The position numbers were made by a program, and so were the translations under genes. From Halalkalibacter akibai JCM 9157 (GTDB lineage: Bacteria; Bacillota; Bacilli; Bacillales; Bacillaceae_D), in the NCBI RefSeq assembly GCF_000513135.1, contig NZ_BAUV01000002.1:124001-188000 (forward strand): a stretch of DNA of 64,000 nucleotides. Direction: 5' to 3'. Positions 17,924 through 26,500 of the stretch are shown here, piece by piece. Position 1 is the stretch's first letter, and each line of letters starts with the position of its first letter. The notes below the pieces were generated by a model. The model was not told the DNA's origin. It did no database searches and saw only the letters and a program-made list of their open reading frames with translations.

Positions 17924-19564
17924 ATGAGGATTTTGGATTTACAAACGCTCTTGTTCATGTTTTTCGGTGGTCTAGGAATATTCCTTTTTGGTATTAAGTA
18001 TATGGGGGATGGGCTACAAAAAGTTGCTGGAGATGGTCTAAGAGATATCTTAGATAAATTTACGACCAATCCTGTTATGGGGGTAATTGCAGGACTTTTT
18101 GTTACTGTACTACTTCAGACGAGTACTGGGACAACCGTATTAACGATTGGTCTTGTTAATGCCGGATTTATGACGCTTAAACAAGCTATTGGCGTTATTA
18201 TGGGGGCTAATATTGGAACAACCGTTACAGCTTTTATTATCGGTATAAAAATATCAGCTTATGCTCTGCCTATTATTGCGGTAGGAGCAGCGCTCATATT
18301 CTTTATAAAATCGAAGAAGGTAAATTACTACGGACAAGTTGTTTTTGGTTTTGGTGCACTATTCTATGGACTTGACTTAATGGGAACAGGACTTAAACCG
18401 CTACGCGAATTGGAAGCATTTGCGGAATTAACAGTAAATATGAGTAATAATCCGTTATTAGGGGTTTTAATTGGTACGATCTTTACTGTTGCTGTTCAAA
18501 GTTCGAGTGCATCGATTGGTCTATTGCAACAATTATACGAACAAGGAGCAATGGGGTTAGACGCTGCTTTGCCTGTTTTATTTGGAGACAATATTGGAAC
18601 TACAATTACAGCCATTCTTGCTTCGATAGGGGCTTCTGTAGCAGCAAAACGCGCAGCATTAACGCATGTTATTTTTAATTTGATTGGAACGATTCTTGTT
18701 TTAATTATTTTTCAACCATTCCTTTCATTAATTAGTTATTTAGCAATTGAATTAGGGTTAAATAAACCAATGACAATTGCTTTCGCACATGGTATTTTTA
18801 ATGTTTCTAACACATTAATTCAGTTACCGTTCGTTGCAATTTTAGCCATTATTGTAACAAAGTTAGTTCCTGGTGAAGAGTATAGCATTGAGTATAAAGC
18901 GAAGCATCTTGACCCACGTTTTATCGGAAGCTCACCAGCGATCGCTTTAGGACAAGCCAAACAAGAAGTGTTACGTATGGCCGAGTTTGCTGAAAGAGGT
19001 CTAACAGAGGTTAGTCAATATTTGGAAAATGGCCAGAAGAGACACGCAGAAATGTCTGTTCAGTTCGAAGAAGCCATTAATAACCTAGATAGAAAAATTA
19101 CCGATTATTTAATTCAAATCTCATCTAGATCTTTATCAGCACATGACTCAAAGTTGCATTCCATGTTACTTGATACAGTGAGAGATATTGAAAGAATCGG
19201 GGATCATATAGAAAATATCGTTGAATTAAAGGATTATCAGAAAGCCAATAAAGTTGTTATATCAGAGAAGGCTATTGAAGACTTGAAAGAAATGTCAGAA
19301 TTAACACTTTCGACACTTAAAGAGGCTATTCAGGCTTTAGAGCAAATAGATGGAGATTTAGCACGTTCTGTATTAGAAAAAGAAGAAAAAATAGATAAGA
19401 TGGAACGTAAGTTAAGAAAGCAACACATCCAACGCGTAAATGAAGGGAAATGTTCAGGGTCTGCAGGAATCGTATTTGTTGATATTGTAAGTAACCTTGA
19501 ACGAATTGGAGATCACTCTGTAAACATTGCTGAGGCAGTCATCGGAGAAGAAGAACAATCATAA
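17924..19564 (+). CDS. Na/phosphate symporter with C-terminal PhoU domain
   Basis: 546 residues of the NptA/PNaS family. The membrane part has two inverted repeats, each with a QSS/QTS motif: LLQTSTGTTVLTIGLVNAG and AVQSSSASIGLLQQLY, each followed by a GANIGTTVTA/GDNIGTTITA box. From about residue 345 a cytoplasmic PhoU-like helical domain follows (DIERIGDHIENIVEL and NLERIGDHSVNIAEA). It imports phosphate with sodium, plausible for a salt- or alkali-adapted Bacillaceae. ATG 17924 has its ribosome site very close; TTG 17933 is an alternative. Confidence 0.88.
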   Translation: MRILDLQTLLFMFFGGLGIFLFGIKYMGDGLQKVAGDGLRDILDKFTTNPVMGVIAGLFVTVLLQTSTGTTVLTIGLVNAGFMTLKQAIGVIMGANIGTTVTAFIIGIKISAYALPIIAVGAALIFFIKSKKVNYYGQVVFGFGALFYGLDLMGTGLKPLRELEAFAELTVNMSNNPLLGVLIGTIFTVAVQSSSASIGLLQQLYEQGAMGLDAALPVLFGDNIGTTITAILASIGASVAAKRAALTHVIFNLIGTILVLIIFQPFLSLISYLAIELGLNKPMTIAFAHGIFNVSNTLIQLPFVAILAIIVTKLVPGEEYSIEYKAKHLDPRFIGSSPAIALGQAKQEVLRMAEFAERGLTEVSQYLENGQKRHAEMSVQFEEAINNLDRKITDYLIQISSRSLSAHDSKLHSMLLDTVRDIERIGDHIENIVELKDYQKANKVVISEKAIEDLKEMSELTLSTLKEAIQALEQIDGDLARSVLEKEEKIDKMERKLRKQHIQRVNEGKCSGSAGIVFVDIVSNLERIGDHSVNIAEAVIGEEEQS

Positions 19565-19575
19565 GTAAGTTGAAT

Positions 19576-19701
19576 GAGGTTGGGATAAAAGAGAATTGTT
19601 ATGAAAAAATAGTGTGCTAAGCAACCGAGGCGGATATTAACTCAGTTGGATTTTCTGCATCGACATTTTCAGTTGAAAATTCTATTTTGTCCTAGCCTCT
19701 T
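19576..19701. repeat. Nested inverted-repeat element, copy 1
   Basis: Begins GAGGTTGGGATAAAA and ends TTTTGTCCTAGCCTCTT; the ends pair with G-U wobbles to close an element of about 126 bp. The middle contains CAACCGAG pairing with CTCAGTTG. Its right end matches copy 2 at 50007-50127 (TTTTGTCC-AGCCTCTT). Both copies lie just after a gene on the plus strand, so they may act as long-stem terminators or be remnants of a small dispersed element. Confidence 0.6.
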
Positions 19702-19770
19702 CTATTGTTAGGTTTGATGAGGTTAAGTAAATGAAATGAAATTTGTATAATAAAAAAGTGAAAAAAATGT

Positions 19771-19799
19771 TTGACTCATTCTTATTATGATGTTATTAT
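19771..19799 (+). promoter_or_regulatory. Sigma-A promoter of the tRNA cluster
   Basis: TTGACT at 19771-19776 and TATTAT at 19794-19799 are separated by 17 bp, about 23 bp before the first tRNA. Confidence 0.6.
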
Positions 19800-19821
19800 A
19801 ATTCTTGTCTTCAAAAAATAT

Positions 19822-19896
19822 TCCACAGTAGCTCAGTGGTAGAGCAATCGGCTGTTAACCGATCGGTCGTAGGTTCGAGTCCTACCTGTGGAGCCA
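19822..19896 (+). tRNA. tRNA-Asn (GTT)
   Basis: Full cloverleaf: acceptor TCCACAG/CTGTGGA, D-arm GCTCAGTGG, anticodon loop CTGTTAA with anticodon GTT, T-arm GGTTCGAGTCC, and encoded CCA. First of five tRNAs in one cluster. Confidence 0.95.
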
Positions 19897-19902
19897 TAAT
19901 AT

Positions 19903-19976
19903 GGCGGTGTAGCTCAGCTGGCTAGAGCGTACGGTTCATACCCGTGAGGTCGTGGGTTCGACTCCCTCCGCCGCTA
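19903..19976 (+). tRNA. tRNA-Met (CAT), no encoded CCA
   Basis: Acceptor GGCGGTG pairs with CGCCGCT (two G-U pairs), and the anticodon loop TTCATAC gives CAT. The body resembles Bacillus elongator tRNA-Met. The T-stem has a T-T mismatch (GTGGG/CCCTC). After discriminator A the sequence is CTTT, so CCA must be added after transcription, unlike the other four tRNAs here. Confidence 0.9.
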
Positions 19977-20003
19977 CTTTTTAAATTAAATAAGACAAAG
20001 TTT

Positions 20004-20080
20004 GGCGATTGTGGCGAAGTGGTTAACGCACCGGATTGTGATTCCGGCATTCGTGGGTTCAATTCCCATCAGTCGCCCCA
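20004..20080 (+). tRNA. tRNA-His (GTG)
   Basis: Acceptor GCGATTG/CAGTCGC with the extra 5' G opposite discriminator C that marks tRNA-His. Anticodon loop TTGTGAT gives GTG. CCA is encoded. Confidence 0.95.
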
Positions 20081-20084
20081 AATT

Positions 20085-20161
20085 GGACCCTTAGCTCAGT
20101 TGGTTAGAGCAGTCGGCTCATAACCGATCGGTCGTAGGTTCGAGTCCTACAGGGTCCACCA
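20085..20161 (+). tRNA. tRNA with CAT anticodon, probably tRNA-Ile2 (lysidine-modified)
   Basis: Cloverleaf with acceptor GGACCCT/AGGGTCC, anticodon loop CTCATAA and encoded CCA. The body (CCCTTAGCTCAGT, CTCATAA, GGTCG) resembles bacterial tRNA-Ile2, in which TilS converts C34 to lysidine so that AUA is read. Elongator Met cannot be strictly excluded from sequence alone. Confidence 0.85.
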
Positions 20162-20186
20162 ATTTATAAGCTGGAGTTTCAAACGC

Positions 20187-20279
20187 GGAGGAATACCCAA
20201 GTCCGGCTGAAGGGATCGGTCTTGAAAACCGACAGGCGGGTTAAACCGCGCGGGGGTTCGAATCCCTCTTCCTCCGCCA
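20187..20279 (+). tRNA. tRNA-Ser (TGA)
   Basis: Class II tRNA, 93 nt. Acceptor GGAGGAA/TTCCTCC, anticodon loop CTTGAAA giving TGA, a long variable arm (GGCGGGTTAAACCGCGC), T-arm GGGTTCGAATCCC, discriminator G and encoded CCA. It closes the cluster. Confidence 0.95.
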
Positions 20280-20293
20280 TCATACATAATTTT

Positions 20294-20322
20294 AAGGACT
20301 TGCTGATGCAAGTCCTTTTTTA
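20294..20322 (+). terminator. Terminator of the tRNA cluster
   Basis: AAGGACTTGC pairs with GCAAGTCCTT, with a T-tract. Confidence 0.85.
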
Positions 20323-20408
20323 GTGGCTTTAAAAGGAGAATCTATCTGAGAGTTGAAAAATTAGTTCTTCATAATCACGTTGAACGAAAGCTATACCCAC
20401 CAACCACT

Positions 20409-21221
20409 TTATAACCAACCCCATGATAAAAATCCAAGGGCTATACAAAAACAAGCAAAATAAGAAAGCTTTGTGTTTTCAACTAAAGAGATTATCCATC
20501 TAATTCCGACTAAAGCAAAAAGAAATGAAGTTGTAAATGCGGTTGTCAAAGCAAGAAGTTGAGTCTCATTATAACTTCTTATTAAGTCCGGAAGTTTTAA
20601 AAGACTCATACCTAGAAATACCGGAATAGATAAGATAATGGAATAGCGAAGTGACGTTTTTTTATCAAGGCCTAAAAGTAGAGCTACAAAAAGAGTACTA
20701 CCAGTTCTCGACATACCTGGAATGAGAGAGATAGCTTGAGCAAGACCAATTATGACAGAATCACTCCACCTCAAGTGAGGTAATGAGCGAATGCCGTGTG
20801 ATAAACCATGTTCCATTACGATTAAGGAAAGGCCAGTAATAACTAAAAATAAGCCAACGGTCGATGGATTTGTTAAATTATCACCAACGTAGAATTCTAA
20901 GACAGTAACAGTAAATATTGTAATAAGAGTAGATATGATTATTAACACGGTGAATCGAAAATTAGTTTGAGTGCTAGGTTGTTTTGTCTTTAGATGGCTT
21001 AAAAAGTCACTGGAAATTTGTTTTAGGTCATACCTGAAATAAACTATCACTGCTAAAACAGAGGCGATATGTAGGAATGTTTCAAAAGCTAATTTAAAAT
21101 CTTCTCCGATACTAATATGGAGAAGACGTTGAACTATAAGCATAAGTGCTGTACTTGATATCGGTAAAAATTCTGATATACCTTGTACAAACCCAATTAG
21201 TAAAGCTTCAAACCAGGTCAT
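20409..21221 (-). CDS. uppP: Undecaprenyl-diphosphatase
   Basis: Membrane phosphatase recycling undecaprenyl diphosphate to the monophosphate carrier used for peptidoglycan and other wall polymers; overexpression gives bacitracin resistance in relatives. 270 residues, about eight membrane segments. The two family signatures are GFVQGISEFLPISSTAL (residues 10-26) and IPGMSRTGSTL near residue 165, with the catalytic Glu/Ser/Arg residues present. It is monocistronic and convergent with the tRNA operon. Confidence 0.92.
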   Translation of the reverse strand: MTWFEALLIGFVQGISEFLPISSTALMLIVQRLLHISIGEDFKLAFETFLHIASVLAVIVYFRYDLKQISSDFLSHLKTKQPSTQTNFRFTVLIIISTLITIFTVTVLEFYVGDNLTNPSTVGLFLVITGLSLIVMEHGLSHGIRSLPHLRWSDSVIIGLAQAISLIPGMSRTGSTLFVALLLGLDKKTSLRYSIILSIPVFLGMSLLKLPDLIRSYNETQLLALTTAFTTSFLFALVGIRWIISLVENTKLSYFACFCIALGFLSWGWL

Positions 21222-21446
21222 TTTTCTGCCTCCGATATCAGTTTTTTTATATGTTTATTTAGCTAGTCCTCAGGTTATGTTTAATGTTGTTTATTTCAAG
21301 AAAGAGAAGGGTAGAGTAAAGGTGTCTACTTTACAAAATTCGTGAGCAAAAACATTGCAAGCTGAAGCAAATTTTGGTAAGGTAAGAACTGGAAGACTTA
21401 TTAAACATTTATGTTGATAAAGTTAACATTTTGAGGAGGAATTATA

Positions 21447-22054
21447 ATGGCATATGAATTACCGCAATTACCTTACGCAGCAAATGCACTTGAACCACAC
21501 ATTGATGAGGCAACGATGAACATTCACCATGGCAAGCACCATGCAACTTATATTACAAAGCTTAACGCAGCTCTTGAAGGACATGAAGAGTTAGCAGGAA
21601 AGAGCATTGAAGAATTAGTAGCTAACTTGGATGCTGTACCTGAAAATATTCGTGGAGCAGTTCGTAACAATGGAGGCGGACATGCAAACCACGCTTTATT
21701 CTGGCAACTACTTAGCCCGAATGGTGGAGGCGCTCCAACTGGAGAATTAGCTGATGCAATCAACTCAACTTTCGGAAGTTAGATGCATTTAAAGAAGAAT
21801 TCGCGAACGCAGGTGCTAACCGCTTTGGTTCTGGTTGGGCTTGGTTAATCGTTGAAGGTGGTAAACTTGCAGTAACAAGTACTCCAAACCAAGATACACC
21901 TTTAATGGAAGGCAAAACACCTATCTTAGGATTAGACGTTTGGGAGCATGCTTACTACTTAAACTACCAAAACCGTCGTCCTGACTACATCAATGCATTC
22001 TGGAATGTAGTAAACTGGGATGAAGTAGCAAAACGTTATAACGAAGCAAAATAA
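21447..22054 (+). CDS. sodA: Manganese superoxide dismutase (frameshifted)
   Basis: Dismutates superoxide with Mn or Fe at the active site. The first 111 residues carry the metal-ligand histidines in [12 protein letters not shown] and [11 protein letters not shown]. The frame then breaks at about 21780, where TTCGGAAGTTAG should read with one more T as [11 protein letters not shown]. The next frame continues with [14 protein letters not shown] and [19 protein letters not shown], supplying the remaining Asp and His ligands, to TAA at 22054. The repaired length is about 202 residues, normal for the family. A single missing T in a housekeeping gene is most simply a sequencing error. GAGGAGG precedes the ATG. 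Confidence 0.9.
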
Positions 22055-22066
22055 TACTTATAAAAA

Positions 22067-22238
22067 AGCACCCTTAAGGAAAACCACCTTAAGGGAAAAG
22101 CTGAGCCAAGGAAGATCACCTTGTCTTTCAAAAAGCACCCTTAAGGAAAACCACCTTAAGGGAAAAGCTGAGCCAAGGAAGATCGCCTTGTCTTTCAAAA
22201 AGCACCCTTAAGGAAAACCACCTTAAGGGTGCTTTTTT
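22067..22238 (+). repeat. Tandem 67-bp double-hairpin repeat ending in the sodA terminator
   Basis: Two full 67-bp units (22067-22133 and 22134-22200) and a partial third starting at 22201. Each unit holds a perfect hairpin, CCCTTAAGG/CCTTAAGGG, and a second one, CAAGG/CCTTG. The two full units differ by one base, in the loop of the second hairpin (A versus G). Only the last copy extends its stem (AGCACCC...GGGTGCT) into a T-run, so it alone is a complete terminator. Confidence 0.9.
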
Positions 22239-22288
22239 TGTATAACCTTTTTCCAAGGTGACACACTATTCTTAAGGGTGGTGGAGTC

Positions 22289-23587
22289 GTGAATAAGTCT
22301 GTGCTTAAGAAAGTGATTGGTGATATAGAGGTGACAAGGGACTTAACTCTTTTGCTTGTTATTGGAGGGCTTTATGCGTTAAGTTTCGCTTTGTCAAATA
22401 CCTTTGTAAATGTATATTTGTGGAAGCAGTCAGGTGAGTTTGTTGATATTGCCCTTTACAATTTAGGTTCTGTTGTTATGCAGCCTTTTGCTTTTATTTT
22501 GGCTGGTAGAGTGGCGAAAAAAATCGACAGGGTGGTTGTGCTTAGAGCTGGAGTCATAACACTAGCCATTTTCTTTTCTACTGTATTGTATCTAGGTGAT
22601 CAGGCGAATCAGTACCTTCTACTATTAGGTGCTTTAATTGGTACTGGTGTAGGTTTTTATTGGCTTGCATTTAATGTACTCACATTTGAAATTACTGAAC
22701 CTGAAACTAGAGACTTTTTCAATGGATTTTTAGGCTTATTAACTTCTTTTGCGGGAATGATTGGTCCTATTTTAGCTGGTTTCATTATTACCAGAATGGA
22801 ACAATTTACCGGTTATACGGTTATCTTTACTATTTCACTCTCGCTTTTTGTAGCTGCAGTTCTAACGAGCTTTTTGCTACAAAGACGTTCTGCGGAAGGA
22901 CAATTTTATTTTAGAAGAATTTTAAAGGAACGAAAGAATAACCCTAATTGGAAACAAATAACAAGGGCACATTTCTTTCAAGGATTACGTGAGGGAACAT
23001 TTGTGTTTGTTATTGTAGTATGGGTTTACATTGCAACGGGTAGTGAGCTTGCAATCGGTACATATGGATTAGTTGCATCGGCTGTTCAATTTGTGGCTTA
23101 TTATATTATTACTCGAATCATAAAACCAACTTTTAGAAAGAAGTTGATATTGGTTGGTGGGATGATTTTATATGCAGCAATTTTCCTTATTGTATTGGGC
23201 GAGTTAACATTTACAAAATTAATCATGTATGGTGTGGTAGTGTCGATAGCATATCCAATGTTGTTAGTTCCTTATGTATCTTTAACATTTGATGTTATAG
23301 GTAAAGGTTGGAAAGCAGCCGAAATGAGAATTGAGTACATTGTAGTCAGAGAGTTGTTTGTTAATTCTGGTCGAATTGTTTCTGTTTTAGCTTTTTTAGC
23401 AACGATTACTTTTTTCTCAGAAGAAAAAGGTATTCCGGCTTTGCTTTTAATTTTAGGGGCCGGGCACGCGGTTATCTACTTCTTTGTTCGCCATGTGCGT
23501 TTTAAGGATGGTAATGGTGGAGAAAGCTATACGTTTGCTAGGCAAAAAGGGGGAGACGGTGACCCTACTGGAGGATCAAAAGTGTAG
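22289..23587 (+). CDS. yqgE: MFS transporter, YqgE family
   Basis: 432 residues with about 12 membrane helices. MFS-like segments include the first helix pair, ending in FAGRVAKKIDRVVVLRAG (a motif A variant), and a central cytoplasmic loop from about residue 195 (LQRRSAEGQFYFRRILKERK). The C-terminus is hydrophilic and glycine-rich (GGDGDPTGGSKV). Start GTG 22289 follows AAGGGTGGTGGAG. It sits between sodA and pbpA as yqgE does in Bacillus. Substrate unknown. Confidence 0.78.
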   Translation: MNKSVLKKVIGDIEVTRDLTLLLVIGGLYALSFALSNTFVNVYLWKQSGEFVDIALYNLGSVVMQPFAFILAGRVAKKIDRVVVLRAGVITLAIFFSTVLYLGDQANQYLLLLGALIGTGVGFYWLAFNVLTFEITEPETRDFFNGFLGLLTSFAGMIGPILAGFIITRMEQFTGYTVIFTISLSLFVAAVLTSFLLQRRSAEGQFYFRRILKERKNNPNWKQITRAHFFQGLREGTFVFVIVVWVYIATGSELAIGTYGLVASAVQFVAYYIITRIIKPTFRKKLILVGGMILYAAIFLIVLGELTFTKLIMYGVVVSIAYPMLLVPYVSLTFDVIGKGWKAAEMRIEYIVVRELFVNSGRIVSVLAFLATITFFSEEKGIPALLLILGAGHAVIYFFVRHVRFKDGNGGESYTFARQKGGDGDPTGGSKV

Positions 23588-23609
23588 CAATTTTGGTGGG
23601 GTTTCCCTT

Positions 23610-23637
23610 TTGACATTAAAAGTGCGTATGCTATAAT
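23610..23637 (+). promoter_or_regulatory. Strong sigma-A promoter of a non-coding RNA
   Basis: TTGACA at 23610-23615 and TATAAT at 23632-23637, both perfect, with a 16-bp spacer. No start codon with a ribosome site follows for about 260 bp, which fits transcription of the structured RNA. Confidence 0.75.
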
Positions 23638-23643
23638 AAAGAC

Positions 23644-23840
23644 AAATAAGTTGCCTGCCGTGTTAGTCAGCTTCTACTTGTTTCGAACCTTGAATTTTCA
23701 AAGGGAGTTCTAAATTGAACATCTGCCAACATGCCGGTCGTTAAAATCCGGAAGTTGAACGAGGTTCTGCGAACACCCACCTACTTACAGTAGGTTCATG
23801 AAACAACTGAAGCAACGGCATACGCGGGTTACGAAAACAC
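23644..23840 (+). ncRNA. ssrS: Structured RNA of about 200 nt, probably 6S RNA
   Basis: The transcript would fold into one long interrupted rod: TGCCGT, GCTTC, TGTTTC and GAACC on the 5' side pair in order with GGTTC, GAAACA, GAAGC and ACGGCA on the 3' side. Internal hairpins include CCGG/CCGG and CCTACT/AGTAGG. A rod of this length with a central bubble, its own strong promoter and no coding potential is the 6S RNA architecture, a sigma-A holoenzyme decoy. I recognise the shape, not a specific database sequence. A T-box leader is unlikely because no T-box element is present. Confidence 0.6.
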
Positions 23841-23846
23841 AATCTC

Positions 23847-23876
23847 TAGGCGCCTCTTGTAGGTGCCTATTTTATT
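23847..23876 (+). terminator. Terminator after the structured RNA
   Basis: TAGGCGCCT pairs with AGGTGCCTA (one G-U), followed by TTTTATT. It lies 26 bp before the penicillin-binding protein start, separating the two transcription units at least partly. Confidence 0.7.
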
Positions 23877-23901
23877 GACTGTTTGAGAGGAGTAACGCCA
23901 A

Positions 23902-25991
23902 GTGGGGAATACAAGAAAAAAGAAAAAACACCATGTCCCTCTTCGTTTAAATGTCTTATTTTTCGCTGTGTTCATATTATTTTCAGCTTTAATTTTAAGA
24001 TTAGGTATGGTTCAGATTGTTGAAGGAGAAGAATTTGTAAAAGAATTAGGAAGAACAAGTAGTACGACAGCTAGAATTGATGCACCTAGGGGCCTAATGT
24101 ATGACAGATATGGCAATGTAGCTGTTGATAATGAGGTAGAATTTTCTGTTACATACACCAATCCTTCTCGAACGACCAATTCCCAGTCAATTCTCCAATT
24201 AGCTCGGGAATTAGAAGAGTTGATTGATGTTGACACAGAGAGAATTACTGAACGAGATAAACGTGATTATATTTTGCTTCAAATGACGCAAGAAGAGCGG
24301 TATGAGTTAGTTAGTAAAGAAGAACGTAAAGAAATTGATACAGTTAGTGCTGAGTACCGACTTGAAGTAGAACGAATTTCAGATGAAGCTATCAACAACT
24401 TGACTGAGAAGGATATTCAAATACTAGCAATCTATCGGGAAATGTCACGAGGTTATGCTAATTCACCACAGCGAATTAAACGTGGAATAACAGAGGCAGA
24501 GGCTCATCTTATAAGTGAGAATTTATATCGTTTACCAGGTATTGATATTTTACGTGATTCAAGACGGGCATACGTATACGGAGATTCATTTAGAGATCTA
24601 TTTGGATCAACAGGTGCTATTCCGAGAGAAAAGTTAGATTACTATCTTTCTAGAGGGTATGATCGTTCGGATTATGTTGGGACTAGTTTTCTAGAGGCTC
24701 AATATGAAGATGTACTCAGAGGGCAAAAAGCTGTGATGGAAAGTATAGTAACTTCAAACGGTAGCACAGCACTTGACAGAAGTGTTACGGAACGAATAGG
24801 CCAAAGGGGAAATGATCTAGTTCTCTCTGTTGATATGGAATTACAGCAATTACTTGAAGGAATTATTGAAGATGAAATGAAAAAAGCTGGTAACTCTTTT
24901 ATTTTAGATCGTTCAGCTTATGGTGTTCTAATGGATCCGAGGACTGGAGATATTTTAGCTATGGCTGGATTTTATGATCCTGCCGGACGTACAAGAGAAA
25001 GTAAAGCCGATCATATAGGAAATGTTACAAAAGCTTTTGAAATGGGATCTTCGATAAAGGCGGCTTCGGTATTAACTGGATTTGAAGCTGGTGTTGCTTA
25101 TCCTGGGAAGTCTTTTAATGACCGTCCGATTCGGTTGCCATCAACTCCAGAAAAGAAATCAGTTCGCAACTATGGTTGGTTAAATGATATTCGTGCGCTA
25201 GAAGTGTCGTCAAACGTCTATATGTTTGAGATGGGGATGCTAATGGCTGGCTGTCAATATCCGAACAATTGTCGTTGGACAAACTTACAAGGTGCTTATA
25301 ATGAAGTGAGATACAGCTTCAGCCAATTTGGTTTAGGTGCTGAAACTGGAATTGATTTGCCATCAACCTCAAATGGATTGGCTGGTGGTACAACAATAGC
25401 TGGTAATTTACTAGACTTAATGATTGGACAGTATGACACGTATACGACACTGCAATTAGCTCAATATATTTCTACTATCGCCAATGATGGATATAGAATG
25501 CAACCAAGGTTGGTAACGGAAGTTAGAGAACCTGTTTCAACTCGTGGAGAATTAGGGGCTGTTATTCAAAAGTTTGAACCGAATATTCTAAACCGTATTG
25601 ATATGAGTGACGAATATATTAACCGTGTTCAGCAAGGACTTAGGGGGGTAATGACACGCGGAACAGCAAGTGCTAGATTTGCAAACAAGTCTTACCAACA
25701 GCTGGTAAAACAGGGACAGCCCAAGTAAGAGTAGCAGTTGGCGAAGGAGAAAATCGTCGTTTTATAGACGGTAACACTCAAACTTTAGTTGGTTATGCAC
25801 CGTTTAATAACCCTGAAGTTGCATTTGCGATTGTTGTCCCTAATGTGAAGTTAGAGAGAAACGGTGGAAGACAGGGAATGGCACAAGAAATAGCAAGCCA
25901 AGCATTAGATGCTTATTTTGAGTTAAAAGAAGGACGAAATGGACCAATAAAAGCAGACAGACCTATTCTTGAGGATCCGGATCAAGAATAG
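23902..25991 (+). CDS. pbpA: Class B penicillin-binding protein, PbpA type (frameshifted)
   Basis: Peptidoglycan transpeptidase of the cell-elongation type. One N-terminal membrane anchor (VLFFAVFILFSALILRLGMVQ), a dimerisation domain beginning RIDAPRGLMYDRYGN, then the transpeptidase with SSIK (SxxK) near residue 385, the SSN motif (EVSSNVYMF), and KTGTAQ. The KTG lies beyond a frame break at about 25696. TACCAACAGCTGG needs one more C to read SYPTAGKTGTAQVRVAV, after which the frame runs to TAG 25991 (about 696 residues). Loss of the KTG would inactivate the enzyme, so an error in a CCC run is likely. Position matches pbpA of B. subtilis. Confidence 0.88.
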
Positions 25992-25996
25992 TTACT

Positions 25997-26029
25997 AAGA
26001 GACCCATTCCTAAATAGGAAGGGTCTCTT
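25997..26029. terminator. Bidirectional terminator after pbpA
   Basis: AAGAGACCC pairs with GGGTCTCTT; an inner stem TTCCTA/TAGGAA extends it. It separates pbpA from the convergent small genes. Confidence 0.8.
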
Positions 26030-26034
26030 TAGTA

Positions 26035-26499
26035 TTACGAGATAATGTTTAATATTTCTTCATGACTCATATCGCTCCTAAGTTGATATGTGCCAATTTT
26101 TAAGGAAGTTGACTTTTCTAACGTATCAACAGAATGTAAAAATTCAGAACGGTCTGTAATAACTCGACCTGTTAATAAGCGATCAGCAACATCGTAACTA
26201 GTCATACCAGCTGTGATCTCAAGTTGAAAAATATAAATGGATTCTTCCTCGGTGATTTCTTCCTCTTCCTCTAAAGAAACCTCGGGACTCGCTGCCTCTC
26301 TCAATTGATGTAACTCGCTTAAAGGTATGACCGCAAATCCTTCGCTCTCCAATTCGTATTTCATTTGTTCATGGCTTAGTGGTTCTTGCTCACTAACCGG
26401 TGGGACCTCATTCGAGGATGAGAGCCAATAAACGCCACCTAAAACCGCTGAGGAAATAAATAATCCTCCGGCAAATTGTTGCAACGCATTTGAACTCAT
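26035..26499 (-). CDS. YqzC-like membrane protein with an MltG-like domain fragment
   Basis: 154 residues. A hydrophobic segment near the N-terminus (FAGGLFISSAVLGGVYWL) is followed by an acidic linker, with SLEEEEEITEEE in the middle. The last 60 residues (LEITAGMTSYDVADRLLTG then SLKIGTYQLRSDMSHEEILNII) resemble the LysM-like N-terminal part of MltG/YceG endolytic transglycosylases. The catalytic part is absent. ATG 26499 directly follows the upstream stop and has GAGGG before it. The pair occupies the place of yqzC-yqzD in B. subtilis. Confidence 0.6.
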   Translation of the reverse strand: MSSNALQQFAGGLFISSAVLGGVYWLSSSNEVPPVSEQEPLSHEQMKYELESEGFAVIPLSELHQLREAASPEVSLEEEEEITEEESIYIFQLEITAGMTSYDVADRLLTGRVITDRSEFLHSVDTLEKSTSLKIGTYQLRSDMSHEEILNIIS

Positions 26500-26500
26500 C

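Noticed and set aside
22067-22238. Possible CRISPR-like repeat array
   Set aside because: The units are contiguous at 67 bp with no unique spacers and no cas genes nearby; the structure is tandem terminator hairpins.
23640-23880. T-box or other riboswitch leader for pbpA
   Set aside because: No T-box sequence or specifier loop is present, and the RNA has its own terminator before pbpA; the rod shape fits 6S RNA better.
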